A stretch of DNA of 64,000 nucleotides, taken from NCBI RefSeq assembly GCF_021272205.1, contig NZ_JAJSDX010000003.1, positions 527,632 to 591,631 of the forward strand. Direction: 5' to 3'. A model generated the notes under the pieces. That model was not told the origin of the DNA, searched no databases, and was given only the letters and a program-made list of their open reading frames with translations. Positions 1 to 10,318 of the stretch are shown in pieces. Source of the stretch: Pantoea sp. Mb-10 (GTDB taxonomy: Bacteria; Pseudomonadota; Gammaproteobacteria; Enterobacterales; Enterobacteriaceae). Position numbers and translations under genes: made by a program. Position 1 is the first letter of the stretch, and every line of letters begins with the position of its first letter.

Positions 1-1470
1 GCCATCGGCACCCGCCTCGATCGCAGCAGCCCTGCGTGGCGCAGCGCCAACAGTGGCGAGATTTATCGCGGCCTTTCGACCCTGTTTGGACACCGCTATA
101 TCACCCAGTATCAGCCGGTAAAAGATGAGAGCGGCGCGGTCATTGCCATTCTATTTGTGGGCGTGCAGATCGACTCGCAGTATGCCCTGATGCGGGAAAA
201 AGTGCTGGCACGCCACCTGAGCGACAGCGGCAGCTTCTTTGTGCTGAACGGCGCGCCGGGCAAAACCCAGGGGCAATACCTGTTCCATCGCAATAACGAA
301 GGCAAATTGCCCCGCTGGGAAAGCGCCGTGCAGCAGCAAGTGTTATCAGATGCCAAAGGGTTACTGGTGATGGAGCTTGATGGCGAGAGCAAAATGCTGG
401 CCTGGCAGCAGGTGCCAGGCTGGAACTGGATTGTGGCTGGCGAAGTCAGCCGCGCCAGCTTACTGGCACCTATCACCCATAGCCGCAACCTGTTTATGGC
501 TATTGGGCTGGGACTGGTGGTGCTGTTTGCTCTTGGTTTTATCCTCTACAGCCGCCGAGCAATCACGCGCCCGCTGCAGCAAGTGATTCACCTCGCGGAG
601 CAGTACGCCGCGGGCAATCTGCAGGCGCATCTCGACTCCTCACGTCGCGACGAAATTGGCCAACTGGTTGCCGCCATCAATGGCATCGGTGACGGTCTGG
701 AAAAAGTGGTGAGTCAGGTGCGCCGCGCTGCCAGCGATATCAGTCACGGCACCGACACCCTGGCCGCCAGCAGCGCCAGCATCAGCGAGCAAATTGGCCG
801 CCAGGCAAGCAGCGTCGAAGAGACCTCGGCTAGCATGGAGCAGTTCGGGGCCACCGTAGCGCAAACGGCTGCCAACGTGCGCCAGGCGATGGCGCTGGTG
901 AGTGAAGCGGCGAACAAAGTCAGCCACGGCGGCAGCACCGTGACGCGTTCAGTGGAGACCATGGCGGACATACGCGAAGCGTCGCAGAGCATATCGGACA
1001 TCACTCACGTGATTGAATCCATTGCTTTCCAAACCAATATTCTGGCGCTCAACGCCGCCGTGGAAGCGGCGCGTGCTGGTGAGCACGGCAAAGGATTCGC
1101 GGTGGTGGCGGCCGAGGTACGTGCGCTGGCACAGCGCAGCGCCAACGCGGCGAAGGAGATCGACGGACTGATCGCCCGTTCTATTGATAAAGTTGCGGCG
1201 GGCCATACGCTGTCAGAGCAAACGCGTGATGCTATGCAGCATATCGTGAGTGAAATTGAGCAGGTGAAAACCCTGATGGGCGAGATCAATATCGCCGCCC
1301 AAGAGCAGGCGGCGGGCATTGGTCAGGTGAATCTGGCGATGAACCATATCAGCCACGCCACACACCAGAGCAGCGATATGATCACGCAGTCGGAAGCCAC
1401 GGCGCAAAACCTCAGCCAGCAGGGGCATCACTTAACGCACCTGGTCAGCATTTTTCAGCTAAAAAGCTAA
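1..1470 (+). CDS. Methyl-accepting chemotaxis protein, 5' end missing
   Basis: The reading frame is open from base 1, so the gene starts upstream of the window; 489 residues are visible. The first ~150 residues look like the membrane-proximal part of a periplasmic Cache-type sensor (GTRLD, then [13 protein letters not shown] and LFVGVQ). A membrane segment lies near visible residues 163-184, followed by a HAMP linker (about 185-240) and a coiled-coil signalling domain with the conserved hairpin [18 protein letters not shown]. The protein should relay ligand binding to CheA/CheW. The C-terminus ends in FQLKS and lacks the NWETF-type pentapeptide that tethers CheR/CheB in major receptors. The ligand cannot be told. 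No chemotaxis genes are adjacent, so this is a stand-alone receptor. Confidence 0.93.
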   Translation, partial: AIGTRLDRSSPAWRSANSGEIYRGLSTLFGHRYITQYQPVKDESGAVIAILFVGVQIDSQYALMREKVLARHLSDSGSFFVLNGAPGKTQGQYLFHRNNEGKLPRWESAVQQQVLSDAKGLLVMELDGESKMLAWQQVPGWNWIVAGEVSRASLLAPITHSRNLFMAIGLGLVVLFALGFILYSRRAITRPLQQVIHLAEQYAAGNLQAHLDSSRRDEIGQLVAAINGIGDGLEKVVSQVRRAASDISHGTDTLAASSASISEQIGRQASSVEETSASMEQFGATVAQTAANVRQAMALVSEAANKVSHGGSTVTRSVETMADIREASQSISDITHVIESIAFQTNILALNAAVEAARAGEHGKGFAVVAAEVRALAQRSANAAKEIDGLIARSIDKVAAGHTLSEQTRDAMQHIVSEIEQVKTLMGEINIAAQEQAAGIGQVNLAMNHISHATHQSSDMITQSEATAQNLSQQGHHLTHLVSIFQLKS

Positions 1471-1480
1471 ACCTTGCGCA

Positions 1481-1514
1481 GAAGATGGCCTAAACTCAGG
1501 CCATCTTCTCTGTT
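1481..1514 (+). terminator. Rho-independent terminator after the chemoreceptor gene
   Basis: A perfect 11-base inverted repeat (GAAGATGGCCT, loop AAACTC, AGGCCATCTTC) ends at 1508 and is followed by TCTGTT. The T-tract is short, so termination may be partial. bsmA starts only 12 bases after this stretch. Confidence 0.7.
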
Positions 1515-1525
1515 AAGGAGTGGCT

Positions 1526-1855
1526 ATGCGCGGCTTTTTTCTGGCGTTGAGTGTGTTATTAAGCGGGTGTGCCGCCCTGAATGGCGCGCCGCAGTCGCCG
1601 CCGCCTCCTGCACGTCACGCGCAGGAGATTTCACGGGCACAAAGCGACGGCTTGCCCAAACTGGGCACGGTGACGGTGACCACGCGCGGCTCGCCGGATG
1701 ATGCGCAGCGCGCCCTCGCCGCACGTGCGAACCAGCAGGGCGCGGTGTATTACCAGATCCTGATGCTGGATGACACGACGCTGCCGGGTGTGTGGTACGG
1801 CACGGCGCTGCTGTATGGCGCGCCCTTAAATAACGCCGCCCGCCCGCAGCAGTAA
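1526..1855 (+). CDS. bsmA: BsmA biofilm peroxide resistance lipoprotein
   Basis: The 109-residue product has the length of E. coli BsmA (YjfO). It begins with a lipoprotein signal ending in the lipobox LLSGC, lipidated Cys at residue 15, and carries a DUF1471 (YhcN-like) domain with GTVTVTTRG near the start and GTALLYG near the end. The family protects biofilm cells against peroxide and acid stress; the molecular mechanism is not established. I chose ATG 1526 because AAGGAG at 1515-1520 sits five bases before it; an upstream GTG at 1520 overlaps that site. The 3' end overlaps the 3' end of aidB by 30 bases in convergent orientation. It is a distant paralogue of the three DUF1471 genes at 30.5-31.6 kb. 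Confidence 0.9.
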   Translation: MRGFFLALSVLLSGCAALNGAPQSPPPPARHAQEISRAQSDGLPKLGTVTVTTRGSPDDAQRALAARANQQGAVYYQILMLDDTTLPGVWYGTALLYGAPLNNAARPQQ

Positions 1856-3457
1856 GCGCGTACAGAGCGCATCGCCCAAGGCGCGCGGCGCGCGGGCGTC
1901 CAGCCGCTGCTGACACCAGGCATCCGCCAGCGGCGGTTCAGCCACGTTAAGGAGGATCGCCGCACAGGCCAGCTGAAGCAGTGCCTGCGCCACCGCTCTC
2001 GCCTCTTCCTCACGCACCTTTGCAAGCTGCAATCGCAGTTGCCGCCAGCGCCGATCAAAGTGACGATTACAGCCTTTCACGGTGTCAAATTCACGATCCA
2101 GCATCGCAATAACGCCCTCTTTATCGCGCAGTACGCGCAGCACATCCAGGCACATCACGTTGCCCGAGCCTTCCCAGATACTGTTCACCGGCATTTCACG
2201 GTACAGGCGCGGCAGCTCGCTCTCTTCGCAGTAGCCGATGCCACCCAAAACTTCCATGGATTCGGCCACAAACGCGATCCCCGCCTGGCAAATGCCAAAC
2301 TTGGCTACCGGCGTAAATAAGCGCGCGTAGAGCGTCTCGTGCGGACTGTTTGCCGTTGACCAGGCGCGCGCCAGCCGCAGCAGCAGCGCCGTCTGCGCTT
2401 CGAGCAGCAGCGCTTGCTGCGCCAACACGCGGCGCATCACTGGCTGAGCGCTGAGGGGTTTTCCCATCACTTGCCGCTGCTGGGCATGGTGGTGTGCGAG
2501 GGTGAACGCGCGGCGCATCATGCCGTGGCTGCCGAGCGCGCAGTCAAAGCGCGTCATCCCGCCCATCTTGAGGATCAAGCGGATGCCCTGACCCTCTTCG
2601 CCCATCAGCCAGCCAACGGCATCCTGAAATTCAACCTCGGCGCTGGCGTTGGAGCGGTTGCCCAGCTTGTCTTTGAGTCGCTCAAGTCGAATGGCGTTAC
2701 GTGTTCCATCCGGCAGCAGGCGCGGCAGAAAGAAACAGCTCAGGCCCTGCGCGGTCTGTGCCAGGATCAGGTGCGCGTCACTTTGCGGCACCGAGAAGAA
2801 CCATTTGTGCCCGGTAATGCGGTACGGCTCACCCGCGCCGCGCTGGCCAAGCGGTTCAGCGCGCGTGGTATTGATCAGCACATCGGTGCCGCCCTGTTTT
2901 TCCGTCATGCCCATACCAATCAGCAGGCCGCGCTTTTGCTCGCCGGGCAGATGATGCGCGTCATAACGATCGCTTAACAGCGGGACACGCCATGCCGCCC
3001 ACGGGTCAGGCAGGCTCTGCTGCAACAGCGGAATGGCCGCGTGCGTCATGGTGACTGGACAGAGCGATCCTGCTTCAACCTGCGCATGCAAAATAAAGCG
3101 CGCAGCGCGTGCGACCATGGCACCCGGCAGCACATCGGGCTGCCAGCTGAGGTTGTGCAGCCGACTGGCGCACAGGCCCTGCATCAGCAGATGCCACGCC
3201 GGGTGAAAGCGCACGTCATCCAGCCGCTCACCGCGCGCATCGTAGCGCACCAGCGTGGGCGGGTGCGCATTGGCCAGGCGACCCAGCTCAAGGGATTCAA
3301 CGCTGCCAAGCTGCAGCCCTACGGAGGCAAGCCATTCGCGATCCCAGCTGGCGCCCTCGCGCGTGACCGCCTCGCACAGGGCAATATCGTGGGTAAAGAG
3401 GTTGCTGTTAGCGAGAGGAAGCGGCTGATTGAAAACGCTGTGGGTGGTCCAGGCCAT
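1826..3457 (-). CDS. aidB: AidB, acyl-CoA dehydrogenase-like adaptive response protein
   Basis: A 543-residue flavoprotein of the acyl-CoA dehydrogenase fold, matching E. coli AidB (about 541). The middle domain carries WFFSVPQSDAH and the C-terminal catalytic region carries EGSGNVMCLDVLR, the AidB signature. AidB binds FAD and DNA through its C-terminal domain, has weak isovaleryl-CoA dehydrogenase activity, and is thought to guard promoters against alkylation as part of the Ada response. The ATG at 3457 has AAAAGGAG just upstream. It is a single-gene unit here: the yjfIJKLMN genes that separate aidB from rlmB in E. coli are absent. Its stop overlaps the bsmA 3' end. Confidence 0.95.
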   Translation of the reverse strand: MAWTTHSVFNQPLPLANSNLFTHDIALCEAVTREGASWDREWLASVGLQLGSVESLELGRLANAHPPTLVRYDARGERLDDVRFHPAWHLLMQGLCASRLHNLSWQPDVLPGAMVARAARFILHAQVEAGSLCPVTMTHAAIPLLQQSLPDPWAAWRVPLLSDRYDAHHLPGEQKRGLLIGMGMTEKQGGTDVLINTTRAEPLGQRGAGEPYRITGHKWFFSVPQSDAHLILAQTAQGLSCFFLPRLLPDGTRNAIRLERLKDKLGNRSNASAEVEFQDAVGWLMGEEGQGIRLILKMGGMTRFDCALGSHGMMRRAFTLAHHHAQQRQVMGKPLSAQPVMRRVLAQQALLLEAQTALLLRLARAWSTANSPHETLYARLFTPVAKFGICQAGIAFVAESMEVLGGIGYCEESELPRLYREMPVNSIWEGSGNVMCLDVLRVLRDKEGVIAMLDREFDTVKGCNRHFDRRWRQLRLQLAKVREEEARAVAQALLQLACAAILLNVAEPPLADAWCQQRLDARAPRALGDALCTRLLLRAGGVI

Positions 3458-3589
3458 AACGGCTCCTTTTCACATGATACCGGTTTTCCCTGCGCCCCTG
3501 CCTGAGCAGTCGCGCAGCGTGTCTCGGTGATGAGTATGAAAAGTGTTAGGCCGTTATGCCTGGCGCAAAAAAGTATTTTGCGGCGGCGA

Positions 3590-4324
3590 TCACGCCTGAC
3601 GCTGGCGCACCGCTTCGAACAGGCACACGCCGGTGGCGACCGAAACGTTGAGCGACGAGACGCTGCCAGCCATAGGGATGCTGATTAACTCATCGCAGTG
3701 TTCGCGGGTCAGGCGGCGCATGCCTTCGCCTTCCGCGCCCATCACCAGCGCCATCGGGCCGGTCATTTTGCTTTGGTACAGCGTATGGTCGGCCTCGCCC
3801 GCGGTGCCGACAATCCAGACGTTATACTCCTGCAACAGGCGCATGGTGCGCGCAAGGTTAGTCACGCGGATGAGCGGCACGTTCTCAGCGGCACCGCTGG
3901 CAACTTTCTTCGCGGTGGCGTTGAGTGGCGCAGCACGATCCTTCGGTACGATAACCGCATGCACGCCAGCGGCATCCGCGCTGCGCAGGCAGGCCCCGAG
4001 GTTGTGGGGATCGGTGACGCCATCCAGGATCAGCAAAAAGGGTTTTTCCAATGCCGCCAGCAGATCGGGCAGATCGCCCTCCTGATAGTTTTTGCCGGGT
4101 TTGACGCGCGCCACGATACCCTGATGCACGCCGCCCTCGACCTGCCCATCGAGCCACTGGCGGTTAGCCAGCTGCACGACAATACCCTGAGCTTCCAGCG
4201 CCGCGACCAGCGGCTGCAGACGGCGATCGTCGCGCCCTTTAAGGATAAACACTTCCTGAAAACGCTGGGGATCGCGCTCCAGCAGCGCCTGCACGGCATG
4301 AATGCCAAAAATTATTTCACTCAT
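3590..4324 (-). CDS. rlmB: 23S rRNA (guanosine-2251-2'-O)-methyltransferase RlmB
   Basis: This 244-residue SPOUT methyltransferase modifies G2251 in the peptidyl-tRNA loop of 23S rRNA using S-adenosylmethionine. An N-terminal L30e-like substrate-binding domain (about 1-75) precedes the trefoil-knot catalytic domain, with motif 1 [12 protein letters not shown], motif 2 [12 protein letters not shown] and motif 3 [12 protein letters not shown] all intact. It is the last gene of the nsrR-rnr-rlmB unit, 87 bases after rnr, and that gap contains a strong hairpin (4376-4403). Start ATG at 4324. Confidence 0.96.
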   Translation of the reverse strand: MSEIIFGIHAVQALLERDPQRFQEVFILKGRDDRRLQPLVAALEAQGIVVQLANRQWLDGQVEGGVHQGIVARVKPGKNYQEGDLPDLLAALEKPFLLILDGVTDPHNLGACLRSADAAGVHAVIVPKDRAAPLNATAKKVASGAAENVPLIRVTNLARTMRLLQEYNVWIVGTAGEADHTLYQSKMTGPMALVMGAEGEGMRRLTREHCDELISIPMAGSVSSLNVSVATGVCLFEAVRQRQA

Positions 4325-4375
4325 TCTTTAACTCAAGGTTGGATTTGAATCGGGGTGGCGATGGCCGCTGCGCCC

Positions 4376-4403
4376 TCGGTGGCGCACCGCAGTGCGCCAC
4401 CGA
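4376..4403 (-). other. Intercistronic hairpin between rnr and rlmB
   Basis: A perfect 11-base inverted repeat (TCGGTGGCGCA, loop CCGCAG, TGCGCCACCGA) without a T-tract on either side. It is more likely to affect mRNA stability or processing than to end transcription. Confidence 0.6.
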
Positions 4404-4411
4404 AGTCAGCA

Positions 4412-6850
4412 TCAAGACTGTTTATCTTTCTGCTTTGCCGCACGCTTTGCCTTGGTGGCGGCGGCGATTTTACGGGTTTTTTCGGAGACTTTTTTACTTT
4501 TTTTCTCGGTTTTTGCCGCAGCAGGCTTTTTCTGCTCGCCGCGGAAAGCGGCATCAGGCTCAAAATTACCCTTTTTGCCTGCATCGCGACGCCGTTTGGT
4601 AGCTGGCTTGCTGCCGCGTTTTTCTCGCTCGCGGGCGGTTTTGCCTTCACCACGCGGCACGCGCTTGCTGGAGATGAGCGCGAAGTCGATTTTACGTTCA
4701 TCCATGTGAACCGCATCCACGCGCACTTCGACCGCGTCACCCAAGCGATAGGTGCGTCCACCGGACTCGCCAATCAAACGCTGCCCCACCGCATCGAAGC
4801 GGTAGTAATCGTTATCCAGCGTCGAGACGTGCACCAGGCCATCGATAAACAGATCGTTGAGGCGCACAAAGAAACCGAAACCGGTCACGCTGGAGATCAC
4901 GCCGTTAAACACATTGCCCACCTGATCCTGCATGAAGTCGCACTTCAACCAGTCGGCGACGTCACGCGTGGCCTCGTCGGCACGGCGTTCGGTCATGGAA
5001 CAGTGCTGTCCGAGCTGCAGCATCTGCTGCATATCATAGTGATAACCGCCGGTAGCCGTGGTAATGCCGTTTTCCGTGCCCTGCTCTTTCGCCAGCAGGT
5101 ACTTAATGGCACGGTGCAGCAGCAGATCGGGGTAACGACGAATCGGTGAGGTAAAGTGCGCATAAGATTGCAGCGCCAGACCAAAGTGACCGCGATTTTC
5201 CGGATCGTAAACCGCCTGCTTCATCGAGCGCAGCAGCATGGTTTGCAGCATTTCTGCATCGGGACGATCGGCTATCTGATTCAGCAGATCGGCATAATCG
5301 ATCGGCTGTGGTTTTGCGCCGCCGGGTAGACTCAGACCCAACTCGCCTAAAACGGTGCGGAAGCTGGTGATGCTGTCTTCGCTCGGGCGATCGTGATCGC
5401 GGAACAGCGCAGGCTCCTGATTTTTTTCCACGAAGCGCGCCGACGCGATGTTGGCGAGGATCATGCACTCTTCAATCAGCTTATGCGCGTCGTTGCGTAC
5501 CGTGCGCTCCACGCGCTCGATGCGGCGATCGGCGTTGAAGATAAATTTGGCTTCTTCGGTCTCAAATGAGATGCCGCCGCGCTGCTCGCGCGCCGTTTCA
5601 AGAACTTGATACATGCGGTGCAGCTCTTCAAGGTGCTTCACCTGCGACGCATATTGCTCGCGCAGTTCCTGATGGCCCTGCAGGATATGCCACACTTTGT
5701 TGTAGGTCAGGCGCGCATGGGAATTCATCACCGCCTCATAGTGCTTGAAGCCGGTCAGTTTGCCGCTGGCGGAGATGGTCATCTCGCACACCATGCACAG
5801 GCGATCGACCTGCGGATTCAGCGAGCAGAGGCCATTCGATAAAATTTCCGGCAGCATCGGCACAACCTGCGACGGGAAGTAAACCGAGGTTCCACGCTGA
5901 TGCGCTTCGGCATCCAGCGCCGTTCCCGGACGCACGTAATAGCTTACGTCGGCGATGGCCACCCACAAACGCCAGCCGCCACCGCGTTTTTTCTCGCAGT
6001 AAACGGCGTCGTCAAAGTCGCGGGCATCCTCGCCATCAATCGTCACCAGCGGCAGCGAGCGGAGATCCACACGTCCTTTTTTCGCGGCTTCTGGCACCTG
6101 CTCTTTCAGCTTAGCAATCTCTTTTTCGACTTCTTCCGGCCAGGCGTGCGGGATTTCATGGGTGCGTAGCGCCATATCTACAGCCAGCCCAGTACCCATG
6201 TTATCGCCGAGAATTTCGGTGATTTTGCCGATGGCTTTGGTACGGCGCGTGGCGCGCTGCACAATTTCGACCACCACCACCGACCCCATGCGCGCATCCA
6301 GCGTGGCGTCCTGCGGGATGAGAATATCAAAGCTCAGACGACTGTCGTCGGGCACGACGAAGCCGGTGCCGGCATCGGTAAAGTAGCGCCCGACAATTTG
6401 GCTGTTGCGCGGCTCAAGTACGCGCACCACGCGCGCTTCGCGGCGACCTTTGCGGTCAGCGCCGCCCGGCTGTGCCAGAATGACATCGCCATGCAGGCAC
6501 AGTTTCATCTGCTCAGCTGACAGATAGAAGTCATCTTTCTGCCCTTCGGCGCGCAAGAAGCCGTAGCCGTCGCGGTGGCCGATGACTTTACCGCGCAGCA
6601 GATCGAGACGCTCTGGCAGGGCATAGCATTGACGGCGTGTGAACACTAACTGCCCGTCACGCTCCATGGCGCGCAGGCGGCGGCGCAGCGCTTCAAGCTG
6701 CTCTTCGCTGGTGATCTTTAATGCGTCCGCGATCTCTTCGCGGCTAGCCGGTTTCTCACGCTGTTCTAACAGCGCCAGGATAAATTCGCGGCTGGGAATG
6801 GGGTTGTCGTATTTTTCTGCTTCTCTGTCCTGGAAAGGATCTTTTGACAT
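4412..6850 (-). CDS. rnr: Ribonuclease R
   Basis: An 812-residue processive 3'-5' exoribonuclease (E. coli: 813) that degrades structured RNA, takes part in trans-translation mRNA decay and rises in cold and stationary phase. Order of parts: N-terminal helix-turn-helix (about 20-85), two cold-shock domains (about 85-240), the RNB catalytic domain with [15 protein letters not shown] containing the metal-binding aspartates, an S1 domain (about 645-725), and a very lysine-rich tail (from about 730) rich in KKxxK runs that helps unwinding. It follows nsrR by 16 bases and so is probably co-transcribed with the nitric-oxide-sensing repressor, as in E. coli. Confidence 0.97.
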   Translation of the reverse strand: MSKDPFQDREAEKYDNPIPSREFILALLEQREKPASREEIADALKITSEEQLEALRRRLRAMERDGQLVFTRRQCYALPERLDLLRGKVIGHRDGYGFLRAEGQKDDFYLSAEQMKLCLHGDVILAQPGGADRKGRREARVVRVLEPRNSQIVGRYFTDAGTGFVVPDDSRLSFDILIPQDATLDARMGSVVVVEIVQRATRRTKAIGKITEILGDNMGTGLAVDMALRTHEIPHAWPEEVEKEIAKLKEQVPEAAKKGRVDLRSLPLVTIDGEDARDFDDAVYCEKKRGGGWRLWVAIADVSYYVRPGTALDAEAHQRGTSVYFPSQVVPMLPEILSNGLCSLNPQVDRLCMVCEMTISASGKLTGFKHYEAVMNSHARLTYNKVWHILQGHQELREQYASQVKHLEELHRMYQVLETAREQRGGISFETEEAKFIFNADRRIERVERTVRNDAHKLIEECMILANIASARFVEKNQEPALFRDHDRPSEDSITSFRTVLGELGLSLPGGAKPQPIDYADLLNQIADRPDAEMLQTMLLRSMKQAVYDPENRGHFGLALQSYAHFTSPIRRYPDLLLHRAIKYLLAKEQGTENGITTATGGYHYDMQQMLQLGQHCSMTERRADEATRDVADWLKCDFMQDQVGNVFNGVISSVTGFGFFVRLNDLFIDGLVHVSTLDNDYYRFDAVGQRLIGESGGRTYRLGDAVEVRVDAVHMDERKIDFALISSKRVPRGEGKTAREREKRGSKPATKRRRDAGKKGNFEPDAAFRGEQKKPAAAKTEKKSKKVSEKTRKIAAATKAKRAAKQKDKQS

Positions 6851-6866
6851 GTCGGTTCCTCCGATG

Positions 6867-7310
6867 TCATTGAGTGGGGATTACCACCGGCGGTTCGGAT
6901 AATAAAATGTGGTAGAGCGAATCGTTGTTGCGCACCAAGTCGGCCAGCGTGTATTTATCGAGCTCCTGTAAAAAGAGCTGTACGGCGTCGTTGAGCGCGC
7001 TGCGCAGTCGGCAAGCCGGGGTAATGGCACACTCGCTGCAGTTCACCAACTGCAGCGGCTCCATTTTTCTCACAACGTCGCCAATCACAATGCTGGCCGG
7101 GTCCATGCCTAAACGAATACCGCCGTTTTTACCGCGTGTCGCGGCGACAAAGCCAGCCCGGCTCAATTGATTGATGATCTTCACCATGTGATTGCGCGAT
7201 ACGCCATAGGTATCGGTGACTTCAGTAATATTAGTCTGTTTGCCCGGTGGCAGCGTCGCCATGTAAATCAGGGCGCGAAGACCATAATCAGTAAAACTTG
7301 TTAATTGCAC
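6867..7310 (-). CDS. nsrR: Nitric-oxide-sensing Rrf2 repressor NsrR
   Basis: A 147-residue Rrf2-family winged-helix repressor of NO-detoxification genes. The N-terminus ([13 protein letters not shown]) and recognition helix region ([18 protein letters not shown]) are typical. Iron-sulfur cluster cysteines are visible in [13 protein letters not shown] at residues 91, 94 and 100. E. coli NsrR has Cys91, 96 and 102, so the first spacing is C-x2-C here rather than C-x4-C. The C-terminal tail is some six residues longer than in E. coli. Translation starts at GTG 7310, with GAGG upstream. It heads the nsrR-rnr-rlmB operon, so it probably controls its own expression; an imperfect NsrR-like repeat lies at 7373-7391. 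Confidence 0.93.
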   Translation of the reverse strand: MQLTSFTDYGLRALIYMATLPPGKQTNITEVTDTYGVSRNHMVKIINQLSRAGFVAATRGKNGGIRLGMDPASIVIGDVVRKMEPLQLVNCSECAITPACRLRSALNDAVQLFLQELDKYTLADLVRNNDSLYHILLSEPPVVIPTQ

Positions 7311-7372
7311 ATAGACCTCGGTAAATCATCAGGCGTTAGGGTTATGCGCCGGTCGGAGTGGTGATTAACTAC

Positions 7373-7391
7373 GATGATAAACCAGTGCATC
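7373..7391 (-). promoter_or_regulatory. Possible NsrR-like inverted repeat upstream of nsrR
   Basis: On the minus strand GATGCA and CATC arms are arranged as in the NsrR consensus (GATGY...RCATC), but the inner positions match poorly. It lies 63 bases before the nsrR start codon. Weak call based on pattern only. Confidence 0.25.
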
Positions 7392-7550
7392 AAAGCCGGT
7401 GCGTTTTTTTCAGGCAAGCGCCAATAAATGCGAGAAAAAGAGAGTGTGTGACGTTAAAGAGCAGACGAGACCTGCGTAATCCAGGGAAAGCAAGCGGCGC
7501 GGAACAACGGTAAACACCCATTACTGCCGCTAAAACGTTGGATATTGCGG

Positions 7551-7579
7551 ATAAACAAAGGCCGGACAGCGTCCGGCCT
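7551..7579 (-). terminator. Rho-independent terminator after purA
   Basis: Read leftward: AGGCCGGAC, loop GCT, GTCCGGCCT, then TTGTTTAT. The stem begins eight bases after the purA stop codon. Confidence 0.85.
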
Positions 7580-7586
7580 GGTCAGA

Positions 7587-8888
<1,302 letters not shown>

Positions 8889-9053
8889 TCAAAATCACCG
8901 ATTGCTTAAAAAAGGATTCTACCACCGCATTTTCTCACTTTCAGCACTTTTAGCATACGATTGCGCGGTTTTTTGCCTGCATTTTGTTCAACTCACAACA
9001 TATTGGGGAGCGAACCGCGAGGCAACACAAGATGCTCCTGAACAGCACCGTGT

Positions 9054-9251
9054 TTAGCTGGCATGCATGCTCAGCATGCAGTAAATCACCACGCCAGCAA
9101 CCACAATTCCCCCGCCAAAACGGTGCAAAAGACGATCGGGAAGTTGCGACATCGTGAGGATCATGCGCCGCCACAGGCGCGGCATCAGCATGGGCCCTAG
9201 CCCTTCCAGCACCAGCACTAAGGCCAGCGCCATCCAAATCGTGGTGTTCAT
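9054..9251 (-). CDS. yjeT: DUF2065 small membrane protein YjeT
   Basis: A 65-residue protein with two hydrophobic segments (about 4-20, and about 42-60), matching E. coli YjeT in length and in LVLEGLGPML. Function is unknown; family members accompany hflKC. I placed the start at ATG 9251 (MNTTIW), preceded by AAAGAGA; a longer frame begins inside the terminator and is unlikely. The start lies only 12 bases beyond the T-tract of the hflC terminator (9264-9292), so expression probably needs terminator read-through or a promoter inside hflC. Confidence 0.85.
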   Translation of the reverse strand: MNTTIWMALALVLVLEGLGPMLMPRLWRRMILTMSQLPDRLLHRFGGGIVVAGVVIYCMLSMHAS

Positions 9252-9263
9252 TCTCTTTTTCCC

Positions 9264-9292
9264 AAAAAAAAAGGCCGACACACTTGTCGGCC
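9264..9292 (-). terminator. Rho-independent terminator between hflC and yjeT
   Basis: Read leftward: GGCCGACA, loop AGTG, TGTCGGCC and nine T residues. It begins 18 bases after the hflC stop codon and its T-tract ends 12 bases before the yjeT start codon. Confidence 0.92.
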
Positions 9293-9310
9293 TCAAGGTT
9301 ATAGCAGTTC

Positions 9311-10315
9311 TTAGCGTGCAGCGTCAGTCGGCGCTTTCATATAGCGGAAGAAATCGCTGTCCGGGCTCAGCACCATCACATCCTGGTTATCAGAGAAGCT
9401 GTTCTCATAGGCACGCAGGCTGCGGATAAACGCATAGAAGTCGGGATCCTGACTAAAGGCATCGGCAAACAGCTTCGCGGCTTCGCCGTCACCTTCACCG
9501 CGTGAAATCAGCGCGGTACGCTGTGCTTCCGCCAGCGTGCGCGTCACTTGATAATCCGCCTGAGCGCGCAGTTTTTCTGCTTCTTCCTGCCCCTGCGAGC
9601 GCTGGCTGCGCGCTACCGCTTCACGCTCTGCGCGCATACGGTTGTAAATCGCGTCGGAGACCTCAGTCGGCAGATTGATCTGCTTGATGCGCACATCGAC
9701 GACCTGAATACCCAGCGCCGCCATACTGTTAGGGTTGGGAGCAGGCTCATTGCTGTTGGTTTCGCGCTCGACACGCGCCGCCGCATTGGCAATCGCGCTG
9801 TCCGCCGCCGGCGTCTGCACTTCATCATCACTGCCGGCGCTGCCGGTGTTCAGGGCATCGCGCACGTCAGTGGTTAAGCGGCCACGAGAGTCAGTCACGA
9901 TGTCTTTCACGTCCAGACGCCCCATTTCAGAACGCAGACGGTCGCTAAACTTACGTTTCAGCAGCACTTCTGCCTGCGACACATCGCCACCGCCGGTTGC
10001 CAGGTAGTAACGGCTGAAGTCGCTGATGCGCCATTTAATATAAGAGTCGACGATCAGATCTTTTTTCTCTTTGGTGACAAAGCGATCGGCCTGATTGTCC
10101 ATGGTCTGGATACGCGCATCGAGCGATTTAACGGTCTCAATAAACGGGATTTTGAAATGCAGACCCGGTGCATACACCTGCGGCTTATTCTCGCTATCGC
10201 GCAGCACTTTGCCGAAACGCAGCACGATACCGCGCTGGCCTTCCTGCACAACAAACAGTGACGCGTAAAGCACCACCAATACAACAATAATTACGGCGAT
10301 GATTGGCTTACGCAT
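9311..10315 (-). CDS. hflC: HflC, regulator of FtsH protease
   Basis: A 334-residue SPFH/stomatin-family protein, the same length as in E. coli. A single N-terminal membrane anchor (about 4-22, VIIVVLVVLYASLFVV) is followed by a periplasmic SPFH domain and a long charged helix (VARSQRSQGQEEAEKL). HflC and HflK form a large membrane cage around the FtsH protease and modulate degradation of membrane and regulatory proteins. An insertion-like stretch rich in Ala, Asp and Ser lies near residues 160-190. The ATG at 10315 is three bases after the hflK stop, so the two are translationally coupled. A terminator follows. Confidence 0.97.
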   Translation of the reverse strand: MRKPIIAVIIVVLVVLYASLFVVQEGQRGIVLRFGKVLRDSENKPQVYAPGLHFKIPFIETVKSLDARIQTMDNQADRFVTKEKKDLIVDSYIKWRISDFSRYYLATGGGDVSQAEVLLKRKFSDRLRSEMGRLDVKDIVTDSRGRLTTDVRDALNTGSAGSDDEVQTPAADSAIANAAARVERETNSNEPAPNPNSMAALGIQVVDVRIKQINLPTEVSDAIYNRMRAEREAVARSQRSQGQEEAEKLRAQADYQVTRTLAEAQRTALISRGEGDGEAAKLFADAFSQDPDFYAFIRSLRAYENSFSDNQDVMVLSPDSDFFRYMKAPTDAAR

Positions 10316-10318
10316 CGG

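Noticed and set aside
4355..5149. 264-codon open frame antisense to the end of rnr
   Set aside because: Opposite the S1 and lysine-rich part of RNase R; the hydrophobic start mirrors lysine codons.
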